A stretch of 17,799 bases of DNA from an uncultured Cytophagaceae bacterium (GCA_903837305.1 CAILUB010000222.1:1-17799); one strand, 5' to 3'; shown: positions 6,983-14,659, counted from the first letter of the stretch. Numbers and translations: made by a program. The notes: a model not told the origin generated them from the sequence alone.

Positions 6983-8296
6983 ATGAACTATTTGCCTCAG
7001 ATACTATTTATCGCCCTTTTAGGGGGTATGTCTTACCTGATTTTTCAGCGATTTTCGCTTATCATACAGACGATTCGCTTAGCTCGTCCGGTGGAATTAT
7101 CGGACCATCCGTCTGAACGTTTTAAACGTATGGCACTTTTGGCCTTCGGTCAAAAGAAAATGTTTTCCAAGCCGATCGTCGGCTTTTTTCACTTCCTGCT
7201 CTACATCGGATTTGTACTCATTAATATCGAGATTCTCGAAATCATCTTAGACGGAATTATAGGTTCACATCGCCTTTTTGCGCCGTTTTTAGGTTCACTT
7301 TACCCCGGATTGATGAACTTTTTCGAGATCTTGGCGGGTGGCGTTTTCGTGGCATGTGTGTTCTTTTTTCTGCGTCGTGGGGTATTTCGCACCGGTCGTT
7401 TACAAGCCGCTAATCATACAGAATTAGCCGGTTTCCCCGTTAAGGATGCGTATCAAATATTACTGATTGAGGTTATTTTAATGCTAGCCTTGTGGACGAT
7501 GAATGGAGCGGATGCGGTGTTGCAAACGCGCGGGGTGGAACATTACCGACCAGTAGGGTCATTTGTGATTTCTGGTCAGTTAATTAGCATTTTTGCGCAG
7601 CTTTCGACTTCCGCTTTAATCTTGCTTGAGCGCGCCGCTTGGTGGTTTCACATCATCGGAATTTTGTCCTTTGCTTTATACGTTACCTATTCAAAACACT
7701 TACACATCTTTTTTGCTTTTCCATCGGCGTATTTCTCTAGTCTAGAATCGTCTGCGAAGATGTCTGCGATGCCAGCGGTAACGCATGAGGTCAAATTGAT
7801 GCTGGGTCAACCAGTAGAAGAGCAGCCAATAACGAACGCGAAGTTTGGTGCTAAAGACGTGATGGACTTAACCTGGAAGAACGCCTTAGATGCGTATTCT
7901 TGCACGGAATGTGGTCGTTGCACGGAGCAATGCCCTGCGAACCAAACTGGTCGCGCCTTGTCACCACGTAAAATTATGATGGATACCCGGGATCGATTAG
8001 AGGAAGTGGGGGGTATTTTGAAGGCGAATAAAGGGGCTTTTGTGGACGATGGGAAATCATTATTCGACAGAATTTCTGCCGAAGAGTTACGCGCCTGTAC
8101 GTCTTGTCAGGCTTGCGTGGAAGCATGTCCGATGGAGCTTTCTCCGCTGAGTATCATCTTAGAGATGCGTCGCTTCCAGATCATGGAGCTTTCGGATGCG
8201 CCGGGTGCCTGGAATGCCATGTTTGCAAATGTAGAGACGAACCAAAGTCCGTGGAAATTTAACCCTGCCGATCGTTTGAATTGGGCAAAAGAATAA
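6983..8296 (+). CDS. Membrane (4Fe-4S) protein, N-terminal half of an EtfD/HdrD-like reductase
   Basis: This 437-aa protein has an N-terminal membrane region with about five to six hydrophobic segments (residues about 1-30, 66-90, 108-130, 157-175, 195-215, 222-248), resembling the NarI-like cytochrome b fold. Histidines H70, H223, H239 and H241 are possible haem ligands. A cytoplasmic dicluster ferredoxin domain follows, with C307, C310, C313, C317 and C372, C375, C378, C382, each CxxCxxCxxxCP. The same order of membrane anchor and ferredoxin, continued by CCG domains, is seen in EtfD-type proteins that pass electrons from electron-transfer flavoprotein to quinone. Here the CCG part is a separate gene, 10160-10933, two genes downstream. 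It leads a tightly packed operon. The electron donor is inference; the protein type is clear. Confidence 0.88.
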   Translation: MNYLPQILFIALLGGMSYLIFQRFSLIIQTIRLARPVELSDHPSERFKRMALLAFGQKKMFSKPIVGFFHFLLYIGFVLINIEILEIILDGIIGSHRLFAPFLGSLYPGLMNFFEILAGGVFVACVFFFLRRGVFRTGRLQAANHTELAGFPVKDAYQILLIEVILMLALWTMNGADAVLQTRGVEHYRPVGSFVISGQLISIFAQLSTSALILLERAAWWFHIIGILSFALYVTYSKHLHIFFAFPSAYFSSLESSAKMSAMPAVTHEVKLMLGQPVEEQPITNAKFGAKDVMDLTWKNALDAYSCTECGRCTEQCPANQTGRALSPRKIMMDTRDRLEEVGGILKANKGAFVDDGKSLFDRISAEELRACTSCQACVEACPMELSPLSIILEMRRFQIMELSDAPGAWNAMFANVETNQSPWKFNPADRLNWAKE

Positions 8297-8299
8297 GCT

Positions 8300-9289
8300 A
8301 TGAAGAAAATACTGGTTGTTTTAATTTTATTAATAGGCGCCTATTTTGTAGGCCCTAAACCGGAGACGCCTGTACTCACGCCTAGCGCGAGCTGGACGGA
8401 TATCCCGGATTCGGTTAGTCAAATCGATGCCTACATCGCGGCTAAAGAATCGAATACGGTGTTGAAGCCGGGGAATGAGGCGCGAATTATTTGGGCAGAT
8501 TCAACTCAGCCTAAAAAGACTAAGATCGTATTTATGTACGTGCATGGATTTTCTGCATCACCTATGGAAGGTGATCCTTTGCACCGCGAGGTGGCGAAGA
8601 AATTCGGTGCGAACTTATTGCTTGCTCGTGTGGCGGGTCATGGGGTGCCAGATTCGGACTCAACCTATGCCACGGTGACGGCGGATGACTATTACCAAAG
8701 CGTTGAAAACTACTATGCGATCGCGAAGAAATTAGGTGATGAGGTAGTTGTTTTAGGTACGTCTTTCGGTGGTGCGATGTCGCTAGTTTTAGCGGCTAAC
8801 CATCCAGAAATAAAGGCTTTGATGCTCTACGGTCCTTGCATCGCGATTAAAGACCCGAATGCGACTTTATTAGATAATCCGTGGGGATTGCAAATGGCCC
8901 ATCTGATAACGGGTAGTGATTACCGGGATATTCCGGTGATGGCGCCAGGTCACGCGGAGAATTGGAGTTTGCATTATAGACTGGAGGGCGTGGTGGCCGT
9001 TCAAAATTTGTTGACGCATGCGATGACGAAAGAAGTCTTTGAAAAAGTAAAAATCCCCGTTTTCATGGGCTATTATTACAAAGACGAGGAGCACCAAGAC
9101 AACGTGGTTTCGGTAGATGCGATGAAAGTGATGTTTGAACAATTAGGTACGCCAGCGGGTTTAAAAAAGTCAGAGGCATTTCCTAATTCAGGGAATCACG
9201 TAATAACGTCGAACCTGCTGGGTAAATTAACGGATAAACCAATTGCATCGTCAGAGGCTTTCTTACGCGATGTGGTTAAACTAAACTAA
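8300..9289 (+). CDS. Alpha/beta hydrolase, carboxylesterase or lipase-like
   Basis: The 329-aa protein begins with a hydrophobic segment (residues 1-18, MKKILVVLILLIGAYFVG) with no lipobox Cys. It is probably a membrane-anchored or exported protein, with its catalytic domain outside the cytoplasm. The fold is visible from the oxyanion motif YVHGFSASP (80-88), AGHG (112-115), the nucleophile elbow GTSFG (153-157, S155), and a C-terminal GNHV with H300 as the likely catalytic histidine. The acidic partner is probably D262 or D267. It resembles monoacylglycerol lipase/carboxylesterase relatives, but I cannot name the substrate. It starts 3 nt after the Fe-S gene and ends 1 nt before the next gene, so it is co-transcribed. 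Confidence 0.85.
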   Translation: MKKILVVLILLIGAYFVGPKPETPVLTPSASWTDIPDSVSQIDAYIAAKESNTVLKPGNEARIIWADSTQPKKTKIVFMYVHGFSASPMEGDPLHREVAKKFGANLLLARVAGHGVPDSDSTYATVTADDYYQSVENYYAIAKKLGDEVVVLGTSFGGAMSLVLAANHPEIKALMLYGPCIAIKDPNATLLDNPWGLQMAHLITGSDYRDIPVMAPGHAENWSLHYRLEGVVAVQNLLTHAMTKEVFEKVKIPVFMGYYYKDEEHQDNVVSVDAMKVMFEQLGTPAGLKKSEAFPNSGNHVITSNLLGKLTDKPIASSEAFLRDVVKLN

Positions 9290-9290
9290 G

Positions 9291-10160
9291 ATGGGTCCTA
9301 CTTTAATTTTATACGCTGTTCCATTTTTCCTTTTCACGGTCCTACTTGAGTCATATATCCTATATAAAACGCACCGTGATTACGTGGAGGCGAAGGATTC
9401 GATGACTTCAATTGGTTTAGGTTTAGGTAATTTAGGGATCGGATTTGTGACGAAGGCGATTACTTTTGGAGCCTCATTTTATGTCTACAATAACTGGAAA
9501 TTATTTGATTTAGGCCAAACCTGGCCTGTGTGGGTATTGGCTTTCTTCGGAGAGGATTTAACCTATTATTGGGTGCACCGCATCTCACATGTGATTCGTT
9601 TTTACTGGGCCTCTCACATGGTACATCATTCGTCCCCTAAGTATAATTTAGCGGCGGCCTTGCGTCAAACGTGGACGGGAAATCTATCCGGTGGTTTTGT
9701 CTTTTGGCTTTGGTTGCCTTTGATAGGTGTGCATCCATTTATCGTGATGTTCTTCCAACAAACCAGTCTACTGTACCAATACTGGATTCACACGGAATTG
9801 ATTAACAAGATGCCGCGTTGGTTTGAATACATCTTGAATACGCCGTCGCACCACCGCGTGCACCACGGGACTGATTTAGATTATCTAGATACGAATTACG
9901 CGGGGGTGTTGATTATTTGGGATCGGATGTTCGGCTCCTTTGTTACAGAAAATCAGCGGCCTTCTTATGGATTGACGAAACAGATAGAGAGTTATAATCC
10001 AGCAAAAATTGCCTTTTATGAATGGGTACAGATGATTAAAGATGTGGCCAATGCCAAAAGCATGAAAGGTGTTTTAGGGTATGTTTTCGGGCCTCCAGGC
10101 TGGAGTGAAGATGGAAGTCGATTAACGGTGACCCAAATGCGCGAGCAACAGAAGAAATAA
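9291..10160 (+). CDS. Fatty acid hydroxylase / sterol desaturase family protein
   Basis: This 289-aa multi-spanning membrane protein belongs to the diiron fatty acid hydroxylase superfamily (PF04116). The histidine boxes are all present: HRISH (96-100), HMVHH (109-113), an isolated H167, and SHHRVHHG (186-193). They would hold the two irons at the cytoplasmic membrane face. Family members hydroxylate or desaturate lipids and carotenoids, or cleave alkyl-glycerol ethers, using O2. Which one applies here cannot be read from the sequence. It starts 1 nt after the hydrolase gene, and its TAA stop overlaps the ATG of the next gene (TAATG). The location between the two Fe-S genes suggests a lipid substrate shared with the hydrolase and perhaps electrons from the Fe-S proteins, but this is speculation. 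Confidence 0.9.
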   Translation: MGPTLILYAVPFFLFTVLLESYILYKTHRDYVEAKDSMTSIGLGLGNLGIGFVTKAITFGASFYVYNNWKLFDLGQTWPVWVLAFFGEDLTYYWVHRISHVIRFYWASHMVHHSSPKYNLAAALRQTWTGNLSGGFVFWLWLPLIGVHPFIVMFFQQTSLLYQYWIHTELINKMPRWFEYILNTPSHHRVHHGTDLDYLDTNYAGVLIIWDRMFGSFVTENQRPSYGLTKQIESYNPAKIAFYEWVQMIKDVANAKSMKGVLGYVFGPPGWSEDGSRLTVTQMREQQKK

Positions 10161-10933
10161 TGGAGACGATAAAAACGATGGCTGAGTTCGCCGCAGCGGG
10201 GGAGCAGCCGGAATTTCTTTTTTGGGTAGGATGCGCGGGTTCTTTTGATGACCGCCATAAGAAAGTGACGAGAGCTTTTGCAGAGATTTTGCAAAAGGTA
10301 GGTATCAGTTTCGCCGTTTTAGGGACAGAAGAATCGTGTACTGGGGATCCAGCTCGTCGCGCAGGGAATGAGTTTTTATTCCAAATGCAGGCCATGTCTA
10401 ACATCGAGGTATTAAACCTCTATGCAGTGAAGAAAATAGTGACGGCATGCCCGCATTGTTTTAATACGTTAAAGAATGAATACCCTACCTTAGGTGGAAA
10501 TTATGAGGTGATCCACCACAGCCAGCTTTTGGCAGAATTAATCAACTCAGGCAAAGTGAAGGCCTCCGATGGCTCGTCTTTAGAACAAGTGGCCTACCAT
10601 GATTCCTGCTATTTAGGAAGGGCAAATGGGATTTATGAAGCACCTCGGGAGATCATTTCAGGATTAAAAAAGGATTTAGTCGAGCTGAAAAGCTGTAGAA
10701 CAAAGGGTCTTTGCTGTGGAGCGGGCGGCGCACAAGTATTCAAAGAACCGGAAACGGGCGGAGAAGACGTGCAGGTGAAAAGAGTCCAAGAAATGGTCGA
10801 TTCCGGAGTGAGCAAAGTGGCCTTAGCGTGCCCATTCTGCATGGTTATGGTCCAAGACGGCTTGAATAAAGTAGGCAAAGAAAAACACATCCAAGTAGTA
10901 GATTTAGCTGAGTTAGTGCAGCAATCCATGTAA
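10160..10933 (+). CDS. (Fe-S)-binding protein with two CCG domains (HdrB/EtfD C-terminal-like)
   Basis: This 257-aa soluble protein has two cysteine-rich CCG-type domains (PF02754). The first has C25 (WVGCAGSFDD), C60 (GTEESCTGD) and ACPHC (C97, C100). The second is complete: DSCYLGR (C150), C179, LCCGAGG (C185-C186) and ACPFC (C224, C227). Such domains carry the noncubane 4Fe-4S clusters of heterodisulfide reductase subunit B and occur in glycolate, lactate and glycerol-3-phosphate dehydrogenase partners and in EtfD. With the membrane ferredoxin protein at 6983-8296 it makes up the domain set of EtfD, split in two. It overlaps the preceding gene by 1 nt and is 4 nt from the next. No membrane segment is seen, so it likely docks on the membrane partner. 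Confidence 0.9.
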   Translation: METIKTMAEFAAAGEQPEFLFWVGCAGSFDDRHKKVTRAFAEILQKVGISFAVLGTEESCTGDPARRAGNEFLFQMQAMSNIEVLNLYAVKKIVTACPHCFNTLKNEYPTLGGNYEVIHHSQLLAELINSGKVKASDGSSLEQVAYHDSCYLGRANGIYEAPREIISGLKKDLVELKSCRTKGLCCGAGGAQVFKEPETGGEDVQVKRVQEMVDSGVSKVALACPFCMVMVQDGLNKVGKEKHIQVVDLAELVQQSM

Positions 10934-10937
10934 TATT

Positions 10938-11411
10938 ATGTATTTACCCATCGAAGAAATGCCCGATGATTCCCGCGTATGGGTCTACCAGGCGAACCGT
11001 AAATTTACTGTCTCGGAAATCCAAGCGATTCAACAATACCTAGCCCCAGCCTTAACCCAATGGGCGGCGCACGGAGCTGGATTGAATGCGTCTTTTGAGA
11101 TTCGCTTTCAACAAGTGATCGTCATTGCGGTGGACGAAACCGTGAATGCGGCCTCCGGCTGTTCCATCGATGCGTCTACGCGATGGTTTAAGGAGATGGG
11201 AGCAAATCTAGGAATCGATTTCTTCGATCGCAGCACTGCAGTGGTGGAGGGCGAAGAACTTACATTGATCCCTCTGACAGCATTAAAAAATAATCCCTTA
11301 TTAGCTCCAACCGCTCAGATTATTCCACTCCAAACGGAATCCTTAGGCACTTACCGCGCAGGCTGGTTGCAAGCCGCAAATACCACTTGGTTACAACGTT
11401 ATTTCGCATAA
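10938..11411 (+). CDS. Conserved Bacteroidota protein of unknown function (often named 'ABC transporter ATPase')
   Basis: The 157-aa soluble protein matches, from memory, a small family common in Bacteroidota beside Fe-S reductase genes. It carries RVWVYQANRKF (residues 14-24) and, near the centre, a segment running from about E53 to G90 that includes GCSIDASTRWFKEMG. Databases often call it an ABC transporter ATPase, yet no Walker A, signature motif or Walker B is present, so that name is not supported. The pattern QxxNRxFT, WxAHG, NxxSGCSID looks like a compact enzyme or adaptor fold with one conserved Cys, but I do not know its function. It lies 4 nt after the CCG-domain gene and 1 nt before the fRMsr gene, so it belongs to the operon. 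Confidence 0.75.
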   Translation: MYLPIEEMPDDSRVWVYQANRKFTVSEIQAIQQYLAPALTQWAAHGAGLNASFEIRFQQVIVIAVDETVNAASGCSIDASTRWFKEMGANLGIDFFDRSTAVVEGEELTLIPLTALKNNPLLAPTAQIIPLQTESLGTYRAGWLQAANTTWLQRYFA

Positions 11412-11412
11412 T

Positions 11413-11904
11413 ATGGCAGAGGATTTAGTAAAAATAGACGGAACCCGCGCAGAAAAATACGCAGCCCTGTTTCCCCAAATTCAATCGCTCCTACCAGGCG
11501 AAACTGACAAATATGCGAATTTAGCCAATATCGCAGCAGCGGTGCACGAGGTGTTTGGCTTTTTCTGGGTGGGTTTCTACTTAACGAAAGAGAATCAATT
11601 AGTACTCGGGCCATTCCAAGGTCCAGTGGCTTGCACCCGAATTCCATTCCATAAGGGAGTTTGTGGACATGCGTATACCACAAAAGAAACGGTTTTAGTG
11701 CCAGATGTGGAGGCATTTCCTGGGCATATTGCCTGCGCCTCAGCGTCGAAATCAGAAATTGTTTTACCTGCGATCGTGAATGGCGAAGTCGTACTCGTTT
11801 TTGATCTAGATTCAGATCAATTAGCAGACTTTTCTGAAGTGGATCAGCAAGGTCTTGAAAAGATAATTGGATTAATCGAGGAGTCTTGGACTACGTGGTC
11901 TTAG
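11413..11904 (+). CDS. msrC: Free methionine-(R)-sulfoxide reductase, GAF domain
   Basis: The 163-aa single GAF-domain protein reduces free methionine-R-sulfoxide in the cytoplasm. The three catalytic or resolving cysteines are present as C74 (VACTRI), C84 (KGVCG) and C108 (HIACAS), with the 10 and 24 residue spacing found in the E. coli enzyme (C84, C94, C118). The substrate-binding acids also line up: E115, D131 and D133. Two positions differ from the common consensus: A109 replaces the Asp that usually follows the last Cys, and H80 replaces a Gly before KGVCG. It is the last gene of the run. Its TAG stop overlaps the stop of convergent psd by 4 nt. A role in repairing oxidative damage fits a run of O2-using and Fe-S enzymes. 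Confidence 0.9.
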   Translation: MAEDLVKIDGTRAEKYAALFPQIQSLLPGETDKYANLANIAAAVHEVFGFFWVGFYLTKENQLVLGPFQGPVACTRIPFHKGVCGHAYTTKETVLVPDVEAFPGHIACASASKSEIVLPAIVNGEVVLVFDLDSDQLADFSEVDQQGLEKIIGLIEESWTTWS

Positions 11905-12560
11905 GCTAATTTTGCAATCACCGTTTCGCCACCTACCGGTTTGTCGTCGATGTTTACACAGATTTCTGCGTCTAAAGGCAAGTAGATATCGATACGGCTA
12001 CCGAATTTGATAAAGCCAAATTCCGTCCCTTGCACGACCGAATCCCCTTCTTTCGCATACCAACAAATACGTTTCGCTAATGCACCCGCGATCTGTCGGA
12101 ATAGAACTTCCGTTCCATTTTCATGCTTTACTACGTAGGTTGTACGCTCGTTTTCGGTACTCGATTTAGGATGCCAAGCGACTAAGAACTTGCCTGGATG
12201 GTATTTGAAATAAGATACAATTCCAGAGATCGGATTGAAGTTAATGTGCACATTGATAGGTGACATAAAGATCGAAACCTGGCGGCGTGGACCTTTGAAA
12301 TATTCTGTTTCGACTGTTTCTTCGATCACGACTACTTTGCCATCTGCTGGAGCGATGATATGTTTAGGATTCAGCTCGGTGTGACGCTTAGGAACACGGA
12401 AAAATTGTAAGATAATCAGGTAAAATAAGGAGGTGATGACAACGATAGCCTCTCTTAAATAAACATTTTCAGGGAAGTAATAAGCAACCAGGCCATTAAT
12501 ACCTAATACGATGAGTAATGAAGTGAATAATAGGGTCCGTCCTTCTCTGTGTAATGTCAT
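11901..12560 (-). CDS. psd: Phosphatidylserine decarboxylase
   Basis: The enzyme converts phosphatidylserine to phosphatidylethanolamine at the inner membrane. The 219-aa product has two N-terminal hydrophobic segments (residues about 11-28 and 37-53) and the short Psd catalytic domain: APADGKV (70-76, D73), SPINVHIN (100-107, H105), and the self-cleavage site KFGSRIDIYLP (185-195). Cleavage between G187 and S188 gives the small alpha chain with its pyruvoyl group. Its length and single FGS site fit the short, archaeal/Bacteroidota-type Psd rather than the long E. coli form with LGST. No phosphatidylserine synthase gene is adjacent. It is divergent from the kelch-like gene and shares a promoter region with it. 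Confidence 0.94.
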   Translation of the reverse strand: MTLHREGRTLLFTSLLIVLGINGLVAYYFPENVYLREAIVVITSLFYLIILQFFRVPKRHTELNPKHIIAPADGKVVVIEETVETEYFKGPRRQVSIFMSPINVHINFNPISGIVSYFKYHPGKFLVAWHPKSSTENERTTYVVKHENGTEVLFRQIAGALAKRICWYAKEGDSVVQGTEFGFIKFGSRIDIYLPLDAEICVNIDDKPVGGETVIAKLA

Positions 12561-12579
12561 GCGTTGAATGCTAAATAAC

Positions 12580-12609
12580 CTTGTTAATTTACAAAATTAG
12601 TTATTTTTG
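12580..12609 (+). promoter_or_regulatory. Promoter of the kelch-like membrane protein gene
   Basis: CTTG (12580-12583), an 18-bp spacer, then TATTTTTG (12602-12609) together match the Bacteroidota vegetative promoter. Initiation near 12616 leaves about 13 nt before the ATG at 12629. This places the earlier in-frame ATG (12581) inside the promoter and so decides the start codon. Confidence 0.6.
12592..12599 (-). promoter_or_regulatory. Promoter -7 element of psd
   Basis: On the minus strand this reads TAATTTTG, an exact TAnnTTTG match. A TTG on the same strand (12624-12622) lies 22 nt upstream as a candidate -33. Initiation near 12585 leaves a leader of about 25 nt. It lies 2 bp from the plus-strand -7 element of the next gene. 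Confidence 0.55.
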
Positions 12610-12628
12610 GGGACGCAACCACAATTCC

Positions 12629-14047
12629 ATGTTAAAAAAAGCGAGTCTGTTCCTCTTCTTGTTTATCCAAATCGCTTACCATGGGCTTGGACAGTATATT
12701 AAATGGCAGGAGGATCATTCTGTAAATTATTTGCGCTTAAACCTTATTACGCGTGAAATTGATCGGTTTAATCAGGCCACAGGTTGGGTGAAATTAGATA
12801 CCGTTAAGTCAGAAAATGCGGATTTTCGTGAAATTCTTCCTACTGCTGAGGGTATTCATGAATTCCGGATTAATCAAACTTCTACCTACTATTTAACGAT
12901 TCATTGTACTGGACAAGTATATCTGTTAGATAAATCTAATTGGACCTTAAAGCGTATAGATCAGACCTTTTTTCGCGGAGCTAATTGTAAGAGTAGTGTG
13001 TTTATGCGGGGAGAGGATATGTATTCCTTTGGTGGCTACGGCTTTTGGAGATCAACGAATATCATTACTAAATATGATTTCATTGCCAAAGAATGGTTAA
13101 GTATTGCCGCGGAAGGAGAGGTGCCTGAGTCAATATTCGATGGAATGGCAGGCTATTCATCAAAAAAAGATCGATTTGTTCTTTTGAGTACTGTAAATAT
13201 GAACGATACAGAAAAGAAGACCGCTTTTAATCGTGATTATGGCATTTATGAATATGATTTTTTCAACCAAAAATTCACTCGAACCGGAGAAATTAAGTTA
13301 CCAATGGTTTTGAATTTTCTTGACTCCAAGGAAACCAAACCCTTCGTATTTAATGGCCGGTATTTCATTATCTCTGATAAACCGAACAAAGAATTTGCCT
13401 ATGATACCATGTTTTTCATTGATGTGGAGGATAATTACAAGGTCTACCAATGGAAAAATCCTCACCGTATTTACCTAAATGCGCAACAGGGGGATGAATC
13501 AGAATCTTATATGCATGTGAGTGGAGATTCCCTTATTTGGTCGAATAATTTAGTAAAAGCTTCCCTAGATGAGCCTGGATATACGGTAGCTTCCGTGCAA
13601 ACTTTATTAAATGAATCGGAATATATTGGTACATTGGATGAAGGGACCTGGGTTGAAAAGTTTTCGATTTTGGGTGGAATCACTATAGGAGTCTTGTTAC
13701 TTATTTTTATTTTCATTGTTTACAATCGATACCAACTGAACAAGCTAAATAAGTCGATTCGATTAATGCTGGGAGCAAATGAGCGGTTATTTTTAGATTT
13801 TTTGATCTTGAATTACGATCAAGGATTTGTGAATGGACATCAAATCATTGCTTTTTTTGGAAAGCACAAAAGTTCTCCTGAATCTCAAAGACAGTTCAGA
13901 GCTAAATTAATTGAGAACTTTACCAAAACCCTAGGTTTGATTTTTTCTGATCAGGAAATTTTAGACATTCAATTAGATGAACGGGATCAACGGATGTTTA
14001 CGTACCGTTTGCAGTCAGAAATCTACAAAAAACTTAAAAGTCTCTAA
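12629..14047 (+). CDS. Exported kelch-like protein with one TM helix and a possible DNA-binding tail
   Basis: I do not recognise a named family for the whole 472-aa protein. Residues 1-21 are a signal peptide (hydrophobic, ending HGLGQ). Residues 22-345 look like a beta-propeller. The clearest kelch unit is YSFGGYGFW to KEWLSI (132-159), with its Gly-Gly, Tyr-Asp and Trp spacing; other blades are degenerate. A single strong membrane helix spans about 346-366. The tail (about 375-472) is cytoplasmic: NERLFLDFLILNY, then NGHQIIAFFGKHKSSPESQR, then R424 and Q449-LDERDQRMFTYR. This resembles a winged-helix-like C-terminal domain I associate with Bacteroidota membrane proteins (pattern KSxxxQRxxR ... 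DxRxxxY). An outside sensor with an inside regulator is inference. The start is set by the promoter at 12580-12609 and by the signal peptide. Confidence 0.75.
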   Translation: MLKKASLFLFLFIQIAYHGLGQYIKWQEDHSVNYLRLNLITREIDRFNQATGWVKLDTVKSENADFREILPTAEGIHEFRINQTSTYYLTIHCTGQVYLLDKSNWTLKRIDQTFFRGANCKSSVFMRGEDMYSFGGYGFWRSTNIITKYDFIAKEWLSIAAEGEVPESIFDGMAGYSSKKDRFVLLSTVNMNDTEKKTAFNRDYGIYEYDFFNQKFTRTGEIKLPMVLNFLDSKETKPFVFNGRYFIISDKPNKEFAYDTMFFIDVEDNYKVYQWKNPHRIYLNAQQGDESESYMHVSGDSLIWSNNLVKASLDEPGYTVASVQTLLNESEYIGTLDEGTWVEKFSILGGITIGVLLLIFIFIVYNRYQLNKLNKSIRLMLGANERLFLDFLILNYDQGFVNGHQIIAFFGKHKSSPESQRQFRAKLIENFTKTLGLIFSDQEILDIQLDERDQRMFTYRLQSEIYKKLKSL

Positions 14048-14589
14048 TCCTTAAAGATGATGATCGGGTCTGTTTCAATCGTGTTACTTTGATTGAATGC
14101 GTTATCTCTGATGAAAATTTTGAACTTCAAGGTATCGTTCTTCGCTGTAAACTGTGGGCTATAACCCTTATAAAAGGCATAGACAAATTGTGTAGAATAG
14201 TCTATGCTGCCTTCAATAGGTCCCGATTTTTGATTCGGCTTAAAGTTGAAATTCATCAAACCACCTAGTGCAGGAGTAAATGTGATGGGAATAAAGACTC
14301 CATTCTTCTGTAGTAGAACCGCTACTTCGAAATTGCGAAAATCCTTGTATTTAACGTCGGATTTTAGTTGAGATTCTGTTAATCCTAAATCACCTTCAGC
14401 ATCTTGAAAATTAATACTCATGATGACCGAGTCGATTTTTGTGGTTCCGCCAAAACCATCATTACTCGTTTTTGTAATCTTCTGAATGGACTTAAATGAA
14501 ATTGCAGGCGTAGAGCTAAAGCTAGGTTCTTGTATACAAGCTCCCAGACTCACTAAAATAATCACTACAACTCCGGCTAATTTTCGCAT
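14044..14589 (-). CDS. Hypothetical lipoprotein
   Basis: This 181-aa protein has a lipoprotein signal peptide (MRKLAGVVVIILVSLGAC, lipobox SLGAC, C18) and should be anchored in the cell envelope. The mature part contains an INFQDAEGDLGL stretch (residues 59-70) typical of small secreted Cytophagales proteins with an Ig-like or beta-sandwich fold, and a C-terminal LKFKIFIRDNAFNQSN. No catalytic motif is visible and I cannot assign a function. It converges on the kelch-like gene with a 4-nt stop-codon overlap and is divergent from the LuxE-like gene. It may be an outer-membrane lipoprotein; that is inference from the Bacteroidota context. Confidence 0.82.
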   Translation of the reverse strand: MRKLAGVVVIILVSLGACIQEPSFSSTPAISFKSIQKITKTSNDGFGGTTKIDSVIMSINFQDAEGDLGLTESQLKSDVKYKDFRNFEVAVLLQKNGVFIPITFTPALGGLMNFNFKPNQKSGPIEGSIDYSTQFVYAFYKGYSPQFTAKNDTLKFKIFIRDNAFNQSNTIETDPIIIFKD

Positions 14590-14630
14590 TGATTCATTCG
14601 AATTTCGACAGTAAAGTTAATGATTTGCGT

Positions 14631-14638
14631 TAATTTTG
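14631..14638 (+). promoter_or_regulatory. Candidate -7 element for the LuxE-like gene
   Basis: TAATTTTG matches TAnnTTTG, and initiation near 14645 leaves about 15 nt before the ATG at 14660. No good TTTG is seen at -33. The 70-bp region between the divergent lipoprotein and LuxE-like genes also holds a one-mismatch minus-strand candidate, TAACTTTA (14619-14612). Confidence 0.45.
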
Positions 14639-14659
14639 CGCTACATCAAGTAAAATCAA

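Noticed and set aside
8870..9142. Minus-strand 90-codon frame within the alpha/beta hydrolase gene
   Set aside because: It is His-rich and antisense to a gene with clear catalytic motifs; no promoter or family support.
12581..12628. 16-residue extension of the kelch-like protein
   Set aside because: It covers the promoter and would hide the signal peptide that begins at MLKKASLFLF.
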